Source: Chromatiales bacterium (GTDB lineage: Bacteria; Pseudomonadota; Gammaproteobacteria; SZUA-140). Taken from it: 19,716 nucleotides of DNA. Shown one piece after another: positions 15,968-19,716 of this stretch (position 1 is the stretch's first letter; each line of letters starts with the position of its first letter). The notes under the pieces were generated by a model that saw only the letters and a program-made list of their open reading frames with translations, was not told the DNA's origin and did no database searches. The DNA is taken from positions 1 to 19,716 of the forward strand of contig JAITWN010000211.1 in NCBI GenBank assembly GCA_031285245.1, given 5' to 3'. The position numbers and the translations under genes were made by a program.

Positions 15968-16546
15968 TCAGCCGAGGTTTTTCGCCACGAAATCCCAGTT
16001 CACGATCTTCCAGAAATTTTCGAGGAATTTCGGCCGGGCGTTACGGTAATCGATGTAGTAAGCGTGTTCCCAGACATCGCAGGTCAGCAGCGCGGTTTTG
16101 CCATCGGTCAGTGGCGTGCCAGCGTTTGAGGTGCTGACGAGCGCGAGCGAACCATCGGCATTTTTCACCAGCCAGGCCCAGCCTGAGCCAAAGGTGGTGA
16201 TCGCGGTCTGCGCGAACTTGGTCTGGAATTCTTCGAAAGAACCGAAAGCCTTGTTGATCTCAGCAGCCAGCTTGCCGGTAGGTGCGCCGCCGCCGGCTGG
16301 CTTCAGGCAGTTCCAGAAGAAGCTGTGATTCCAGACTTGCGCAGCGTTATTGAACACGCCGCCACTCGATTTTTTTACGATGTCTTCGAGCGATAGATTC
16401 TCGAACTCGGTGCCTTTGATGAGCTTGTTGAGATTATCCACGTAGGTTTGATGATGCTTGCCATAGTGGAATTCCAGGGTCTCGGCTGACATGTGGGGCT
16501 CGAGCGCATTTTTTGCGTAAGGCAGTGCGGGTAGTTTGTGTTCCAT
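15968..16546 (-). CDS. sodB: Superoxide dismutase [Fe]
   Basis: 192 residues, matching the usual Fe-SOD length. It disproportionates superoxide in the cytoplasm. The four metal ligands fall at the canonical positions: His27, His74 (QVWNHSFFW), Asp157 and His161 (DVWEHAYY). Gln70 and AGGGAPTG favour iron over manganese. The frame is open to 16651, but ATG 16546 is preceded by GGAGGA four bases away and begins MEHKLPALPY like other family members. It diverges from grxD, and its leader holds a strong hairpin (16593-16641). Confidence 0.95.
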   Translation of the reverse strand: MEHKLPALPYAKNALEPHMSAETLEFHYGKHHQTYVDNLNKLIKGTEFENLSLEDIVKKSSGGVFNNAAQVWNHSFFWNCLKPAGGGAPTGKLAAEINKAFGSFEEFQTKFAQTAITTFGSGWAWLVKNADGSLALVSTSNAGTPLTDGKTALLTCDVWEHAYYIDYRNARPKFLENFWKIVNWDFVAKNLG

Positions 16547-16592
16547 GTTTCCTCCGTGTGTTCTTGCTTGGGTTCTTGCTCGGGAAAAGGTA

Positions 16593-16641
16593 AAGGGGCG
16601 CTTCCTCGGATACCTAGCCGCAAACCGGGGAAGCGCCCCTT
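16593..16641 (-). promoter_or_regulatory. 17-bp stem-loop in the sodB 5' leader
   Basis: Arms AAGGGGCGCTTCCTCGG and CCGGGGAAGCGCCCCTT pair over 17 positions with one G-T wobble, around a 15-base loop. The element lies between the predicted sodB promoter (16655-16683) and the sodB ribosome binding site, so it would form in the untranslated leader. It could stabilise the mRNA, attenuate transcription or mask an sRNA site. It is an inverted repeat, so a protein-binding site cannot be excluded. Confidence 0.6.
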
Positions 16642-16654
16642 CAGCATGCATTGA

Positions 16655-16683
16655 ATTCTATGGCAGGCATGGGGGGCTTACAA
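16655..16683 (-). promoter_or_regulatory. Predicted sigma-70 promoter of sodB
   Basis: Read on the minus strand: -35 TTGTAA (16683-16678), a 17-base spacer, and -10 TAGAAT (16660-16655, five of six consensus bases). This predicts a transcript start near 16648, giving a leader of about 100 bases. Confidence 0.5.
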
Positions 16684-16770
16684 GGACACGACCGACCATG
16701 AATTCCCTTTGCTTTATTGTTCCAATACAAGTTTTGCATCTGCTGTTGGGGTGGCGTGCTTGATTGCTGA

Positions 16771-16799
16771 TTGAGCTGCTCAACCATTACGCTTATGCT
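16771..16799 (+). promoter_or_regulatory. Predicted sigma-70 promoter of grxD
   Basis: -35 TTGAGC (16771-16776), a 17-base spacer, and -10 TATGCT (16794-16799), about 48 bases before the grxD start. Each hexamer has four consensus bases, so this is a modest prediction. Confidence 0.35.
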
Positions 16800-16846
16800 G
16801 CCGGCACAGCCGATTTTGGCGACAGCAAATGATGAGGGCAATGACG

Positions 16847-17155
16847 ATGGATGTGATGGAAAGAATCAAGCAGCAGATCGAAGGCCACTCGATAGTGCTC
16901 TACATGAAGGGCACGCCGCAGGCTCCCCAGTGCGGTTTCTCCAACAATGCAGCGCGTGCGTTGCAAGCGTGCAAGGCGGAGTTTTTCTCCGTGGATGTGC
17001 TAAGCGATCCAGAGATCCGCCAGAATCTGCCGCGTTATGCCAATTGGCCAACCTTCCCGCAGCTCTACATCAAAGGCGAACTGATCGGCGGCTCCGACAT
17101 CATTCTGGAGCTGTATCAGAGCGGTGAATTGCAGAAAATGGTGAGTGCAGCTTGA
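16847..17155 (+). CDS. grxD: Monothiol glutaredoxin, CGFS type (Grx4)
   Basis: About 102 residues. It binds and transfers [2Fe-2S] clusters with glutathione and BolA-like partners. The monothiol active site CGFS is at 29-32, preceded by LYMKGTP (18-24) and followed by the glutathione-binding WPTFPQLY and GGSDI segments, all as in E. coli GrxD, though without its longer tail. Several in-frame ATGs occur from 16829. ATG 16847 is favoured because GAGGG lies about eight bases upstream and the protein then starts MDVMERIKQQI, like relatives. It diverges from sodB, an iron enzyme, which fits shared iron or oxidative control but does not prove it. Confidence 0.94.
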   Translation: MDVMERIKQQIEGHSIVLYMKGTPQAPQCGFSNNAARALQACKAEFFSVDVLSDPEIRQNLPRYANWPTFPQLYIKGELIGGSDIILELYQSGELQKMVSAA

Positions 17156-17203
17156 ATCAGGGTTGAGTTTGCCTGATCGTTGAGCACCCGAAGTGTGGTG
17201 ACC

Positions 17204-17280
17204 AGCGGCGCCCGCTACTGTTTTTCAGGACGCGGAGCCGCTGCGCGCCAACGGCTCTGAAAAACAGTAGCGGCACCGCT
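17204..17280. repeat. 77-bp long-stem palindromic repeat, copy 2
   Basis: Ends AGCGGCGCCCGCTACTG and CAGTAGCGGCACCGCT pair, followed inward by TTTTTCAGGAC/GAAAAA. Its reverse complement aligns with copy 1 (13-90) through nearly the full length, including the centre CAGCGGCTCCGCGTCCT. It starts about 50 bases after grxD and could act as its terminator. Confidence 0.8.
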
Positions 17281-17328
17281 TCAGAGCATTTGCGATTTCA
17301 TTGGGAAAAAGCTTATCTCCTCGTAATT

Positions 17329-17408
17329 CATAGGTTGGGCTGAGCAACGCGAAGCCCAACACTGCGCACTTTCCACGTTGGGCTTCATTTCATTCAGCCC
17401 AACCTATG
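17329..17408. repeat. GTTGGGCT palindrome, copy (d), complete
   Basis: An 80-base inverted repeat bounded by CATAGG and CCTATG. Each half is itself a small hairpin (GTTGGGCT...AGCCCAAC), and an unrelated centre of about 17 bases separates them. This is the most complete member of the family in the window. Confidence 0.75.
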
Positions 17409-17422
17409 AAAAACCCTGATTT

Positions 17423-17499
17423 CGTCATTGCGAGGGGCGTCAGCCCCGCGGCAATTCAGACAGCCACATGGACTCCTTCGGCTTCGCCTCGCAGTGACG
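17423..17499. repeat. CGTCATTGCGAG dispersed repeat, copy 2
   Basis: Begins CGTCATTGCGAGG and ends CCTCGCAGTGACG, complementary ends of the same family as 2851-2939. It lies about 40 bases from the rnt stop and completes a cluster of three repeat types in the 381-base gap between grxD and rnt, which holds no gene. Confidence 0.75.
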
Positions 17500-17536
17500 G
17501 AGGGTTTTTCAGACCGCCCTTAAGTGTGGCTCCGCC

Positions 17537-18157
17537 TCAAAGCTTCCTTTCCCAACTATCCCAGCGATTGACGATGGCGCAGAACAGCGCTGCGGTGATT
17601 TCGGCGTCGTAAATTGCCGAGTGCGCTTCATTCGCGTCCCAGGCGATGCCTGCGGCTTTGACGGCGCGGGCGAGTACGGTTTGGCCATAGGCGAGGCCAG
17701 CGAGGGTTGCGGTGTCGAAGCTGCTGAAAGGGTGAAACGGATTGTGCCTGAGGCCGGTGCGTTCGGCGGCGGCGTTGATGCTGCCGAGATCGAGCTGCGG
17801 ATTGTGTCCGACTAAGATCGCACGTGAGCAGCCACTTGCTTTCACTGCGCGGCGAATCGGTGCGAACAAACGGCTGAGCGCTTCACTTTCTTCTACTGCG
17901 CCGCGAAAAGGATGCCACGGATCGGTGATGCCGTTGAACTCCAGCGCTCTCGGATCAAGATTTGCGCCGGCAAAAGGCAGCACGTGTTCGGCGAGTGTTT
18001 CTACCGGCCGCAGGATGCCATCGGCATCGAAGTCGACGAGGACCGCGGCGACCTCGAGCAAGGCGTCGGTGCGCGGATCAAAGCCGCCAGTTTCGACATC
18101 GACCACTACGGGTAGATAGCCGCGAAAACGCGTCGCCATGGGTGGCGTTTGATTCAT
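17537..18157 (-). CDS. rnt: Ribonuclease T
   Basis: 206 residues. It is a DEDDh 3'-5' exoribonuclease that trims tRNA and other stable RNA ends. FRGYLPVVVDVETGG (11-25) is characteristic; active-site residues are Asp20, Glu22, Asp123 (HNPQLD), His179 and Asp184 (HSAIYDAE). ATG 18157 has AAGGA about nine bases upstream. The frame stays open upstream to 18523, because the remains of a toxin gene and other debris contain no stop in this frame; that extension is not part of RNase T. The neighbour pyrC beyond the insertion is its usual partner in many gammaproteobacteria (from memory). Confidence 0.93.
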   Translation of the reverse strand: MNQTPPMATRFRGYLPVVVDVETGGFDPRTDALLEVAAVLVDFDADGILRPVETLAEHVLPFAGANLDPRALEFNGITDPWHPFRGAVEESEALSRLFAPIRRAVKASGCSRAILVGHNPQLDLGSINAAAERTGLRHNPFHPFSSFDTATLAGLAYGQTVLARAVKAAGIAWDANEAHSAIYDAEITAALFCAIVNRWDSWERKL

Positions 18158-18268
18158 TGCCTGTATCCTTTTCTGCTGATATTGCGGGTGTCGATCGCAC
18201 TCTTCATGCGTTTTCTTCCGCAATTTCTTCGTCGCGGAATGAGCGTGGATCGATACCGAGCTTGCGCA

Positions 18269-18367
18269 TATCCGAGCCAGCTCTCCGGTGGTCAGCGTCA
18301 GCGTATTGCGCTTGCCGTTGAATCCAAAGTGCTGCTGCTCGATGAGCCGTTTGGTGCGCTCGATGCC
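18269..18367 (+). pseudogene. Remnant of a cysA-like ABC ATPase gene
   Basis: The plus-strand frame reads YPSQLSGGQRQRIALA, then VESKVLLLDEPFGALDA. This is the ABC signature and Walker B of a sulfate-type (CysA) ATPase. About 33 codons remain, with no ATPase sequence on either side. Compared with the usual order IALARALAVEPK, four residues (RALA) are missing, as expected from slippage between two similar ALA codon blocks. It lies antisense to, and at the broken 3' end of, the GNAT toxin gene. A chance match of this quality is very unlikely. Confidence 0.75.
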
Positions 18368-18370
18368 AAT

Positions 18371-18824
18371 CAGTCTTACGCCGCCGTAGCTCGCATACCA
18401 ATCCGCAGCCCGGTCGTTTTTGGCGTCGATGATCAGAATCAAGCCACCGACCGAGGTAGCAGCCAAGATCGCACGCCGCGCCGCAGCGCCCAGAAGCTGA
18501 CCGCCAAGCCTTTGTCCCTGCACGCTGCGATCCGTTGCTAGCCGTGCAAGGCGAAAGCCCCCCTATGTCATGCCGTGGCAGCCCCTTGAGTAATTCATTC
18601 GGCACTTGTTCGTAATCGAGTTGTGCAGGCGTGATGCTGTAGAAGCCAAGAATTTTTCCAGGCTTGGCGTCATCCATCGCGCAAAATGTTTTGGCGCTAC
18701 CGCTTTCATGCGACTGACGGGCGTATTTGACCAGGAACTCGTTGAGGTCGGCATTGCCGCAATCGAAGCCCTTGCGATCATGCGATTTGCTGATGGGCTC
18801 CTCGTGCCATGCAGGAATGGTCAT
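18371..18824 (-). pseudogene. Broken GNAT acetyltransferase toxin (TacT-like)
   Basis: The N-terminal part (18824 to about 18564) reads FDCGNADLNEFLVKYA, GSAKTFCAM and ILGFYSITPA, typical of TacT-like toxins that acetylate aminoacyl-tRNA. After RHDIGG the frame is lost at six G (18558-18563 as C on the plus strand). Removing one G continues FRLARLATDRSVQGQRLGGQ and then LIIDAKNDRAADWYASYGG, the acetyl-CoA site and catalytic-tyrosine region. The acetyl-CoA loop reads QGQRLG where QGQGLG is common. After YGGVRL the usual 15-20 C-terminal residues are absent and the cysA-like fragment begins. As written, translation from ATG 18824 runs out of frame to a stop at 18204. The start overlaps the antitoxin stop (ATGA). 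Confidence 0.8.
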
Positions 18825-19099
18825 TTAAGGATGGGCATTGCCGCCAGTGCAGCCCTCAGCCTGGCATTGGGTGCGGGCGGGTTCTCGATCAAGTCGAGAA
18901 TCTTCTGGTGGTCGCGCCCCGACAGCGAGATCCACTCCGCTTCGGCGATCACGGCATCGGCCTCACGCAACGCAGCCTGCGTCACGAAATTCGTCATGTC
19001 GGTATGACGTAGCGAGGCTGCCCGCGCAATGCGCGACTTGGTCTCGCGCGAAACGCGCAGGCTCATCCTGTTACTGCCTGGGATGGCAGGGCGGGGCAT
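18821..19099 (-). CDS. DUF1778 / TacA-like ribbon-helix-helix antitoxin
   Basis: 92 residues. The N-terminal MSLRVSRETKSRIARAASL (12-30) is a ribbon-helix-helix DNA-binding segment, followed by MTNFVTQAALREADAVI and SGRDHQKILDLIENPPAPNARLRAAL, the usual DUF1778 tail that wraps the partner toxin. It would neutralise the GNAT toxin and repress its own operon. ATG 19099 has AGGAG six bases upstream. The gene is intact although its toxin is broken. Two operator-like repeats lie just upstream. Confidence 0.88.
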   Translation of the reverse strand: MPRPAIPGSNRMSLRVSRETKSRIARAASLRHTDMTNFVTQAALREADAVIAEAEWISLSGRDHQKILDLIENPPAPNARLRAALAAMPILK

Positions 19100-19115
19100 G
19101 GCATTCTCCTGAATG

Positions 19116-19135
19116 TGTACGCCTTCAAATTGTAC
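19116..19135. promoter_or_regulatory. Operator-like repeat 1 of the antitoxin gene
   Basis: TGTACGCCTTCAAATTGTAC, matching site 2 (19160-19179) at 16 of 20 positions. GTAC occurs at both ends. It lies 17 bases upstream of the antitoxin ATG and overlaps the predicted -10. Confidence 0.6.
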
Positions 19136-19157
19136 GCGCCCATCTTCGTCTTGACAG
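19129..19157 (-). promoter_or_regulatory. Predicted promoter of the antitoxin-toxin operon
   Basis: On the minus strand: -35 CTGTCA (19157-19152), a 17-base spacer, and -10 TACAAT (19134-19129, five of six consensus bases). The -10 is inside operator 1 and the -35 abuts operator 2, as expected for autorepression. Confidence 0.45.
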
Positions 19158-19182
19158 TTTGTACGCCTTTGAGGTGTACAAA
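19158..19182. promoter_or_regulatory. Operator-like repeat 2 of the antitoxin gene
   Basis: Perfect 7-base arms TTTGTAC and GTACAAA separated by 11 bases, with the core TGTACGCCTTTGAGGTGTAC. It is 44 bases from site 1, about four helical turns, so both could be bound on one face of the DNA. Confidence 0.6.
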
Positions 19183-19433
19183 ATTGTTCGCTGCCATCTC
19201 TATTAATCCGGGTTGCCCGCCGTTCCCATTTTGTTTGCTGCCCGCGCGACTTTCCCTTGCCGCGCTCACGTTATTGCTGATCTGATGAGGAAGATACGGT
19301 GGATTCATTTCGATTCCATATCGCTGGCCGTAGTGCGCTGATGTTTAAGGTTGGGCTGAACGCGAATGCCAAGACCGTCTATGATTCAACACACGGTTGT
19401 TTTGCAGAGGCGGTGCGCATTACGTGAGCGCAG
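19183..19433. other. Gene-free interval between antitoxin region and pyrC
   Basis: No convincing gene. The one open frame through it (minus strand, 19308 to 19063) runs across the operators and the antitoxin start and has no recognisable features. A remnant of the GTTGGGCT repeat lies at about 19346-19366 (AAGGTTGGGCTGAACGCGAA without its second arm). A short CGCAGTCAGGAGGACTGCG palindrome overlaps the pyrC stop (about 19429-19447) and may be its terminator. Confidence 0.5.
19346..19366. repeat. GTTGGGCT palindrome, remnant (e)
   Basis: Only the first arm and loop (AGGTTGGGCTGAACGCGAA) remain; the AGCCCAAC arm is lost. Confidence 0.45.
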
Positions 19434-19716
19434 TCAGGAGGACTGCGCTGTAACGAGTTCCCAACTTATTTCGCCGCCTGCGCGCAGCGGTATGAGCTCT
19501 CCGCTGCCGAGTGCGTAGCGCTCTGGCACTGTCCATGTACTGCGGCGTAGCGCGATGCGTTCCTGGTTGCGCGCTAGGCGATAGAAATCTGCGCCGAAGT
19601 GGCTGGCGAAGCCTTCGAGTCGATCTAGTGCGCCGGCTTGTTCGAAAGCTTCAGTGTAGAGTTCGATGGCGGCGTGTGCGCTGTAGATGCCGGCGCAGCC
19701 GCAGGCGGCTTCTTTG
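19434..19716 (-). CDS. pyrC: Dihydroorotase, C-terminal part
   Basis: The last 93 or so codons of a gene that continues beyond the right edge. Translation begins KEAACGCAGIYSAHAAIELY, then FEQAGALDRLEGFASHFGADFYRL and VPERYALGSGELIPL, ending near WELVTAQSS. This matches the C-terminal end of class II dihydroorotase (E. coli PyrC has CGAAGCF, ...FEAFCSVNGPQFYGL and LVPFLAGE in the same order). The enzyme closes carbamoyl aspartate to dihydroorotate in pyrimidine synthesis. The catalytic metal-binding residues are outside the window, so intactness cannot be judged. Confidence 0.88.
   Translation of the reverse strand, partial: KEAACGCAGIYSAHAAIELYTEAFEQAGALDRLEGFASHFGADFYRLARNQERIALRRSTWTVPERYALGSGELIPLRAGGEISWELVTAQSS

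Noticed and set aside
13..17499. Repeats as a CRISPR array or insertion sequence ends
   Set aside because: Copies are few, dispersed, palindromic and without regular spacers or any transposase gene nearby.
18149..18541. Plus-strand 130-codon frame containing ABC ATPase motifs as a real gene
   Set aside because: Only about 33 codons resemble an ATPase; no Walker A, no plausible start, and the flanks are antisense to rnt leader and toxin sequence. Kept only as a gene remnant.
19151..19182. Plus-strand TTGACA as the -35 of a rightward promoter
   Set aside because: No good -10 at 16-18 bases, and no plus-strand gene follows; the sequence is better explained by the antitoxin operators and minus-strand promoter.
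19063..19308. 81-codon minus-strand frame across the antitoxin promoter
   Set aside because: It overlaps the antitoxin start in another frame, runs through both operator repeats and has no recognisable features.

Overview
The window is about 19.7 kb of fairly GC-rich bacterial chromosome, most likely from a gammaproteobacterium. The evidence is the gene content (Fe superoxide dismutase, monothiol glutaredoxin, RNase T, dihydroorotase, cytochrome c4, an ABC ATPase next to argF). The ABC ATPase-argF and grxD-rnt-pyrC neighbourhoods recall Pseudomonas-like gene order, but that is from memory. No species can be named. There are no rRNA, tRNA or CRISPR features.

Left part (1-11.6 kb) is an exopolysaccharide locus of the exosortase A (XrtA/PEP-CTERM) type. 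Minus strand, in transcription order: UDP-glucose 6-dehydrogenase, two related secreted proteins resembling TIM-barrel glycoside hydrolases (one a lipoprotein), and an outer-membrane beta-barrel of EpsL type. Diverging from these on the plus strand are the initiating polyprenyl-phosphate sugar transferase and an acyl carrier protein that overlaps its stop codon. They converge with a minus-strand pair, an AMP-forming ligase and a PLP-dependent decarboxylase, which are known markers of exosortase A loci. An XrtA-type AAA ATPase follows on the plus strand. No exosortase and no PEP-CTERM substrate is visible here.

Middle part (11.7-17.2 kb) is housekeeping: cytochrome c4 (plus) converges with and overlaps an orphan FbpC-like ABC ATPase (minus), then argF and argD in an overlapping minus-strand pair, then sodB (minus) diverging from grxD (plus). 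The sodB leader has a strong 17-bp stem just downstream of its predicted promoter.

Right part (17.2-19.7 kb) holds rnt and the 3' end of pyrC, with a decayed insertion between them. It contains an intact DUF1778-type antitoxin with two upstream operator repeats. Its GNAT toxin gene is broken by a frameshift at a run of six G and truncated at its 3' end, where about 100 bp of a cysA-like ABC ATPase gene lies in the opposite orientation. Because no stop codon intervenes, one base of slippage in the G run would join the toxin frame to RNase T.

Three families of dispersed palindromic repeats sit in the intergenic gaps: a 77-78 bp hairpin (two copies), a GTTGGGCT/AGCCCAAC palindrome (four copies plus a remnant) and a CGTCATTGCGAG element (two copies). 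All three occur side by side between grxD and rnt.
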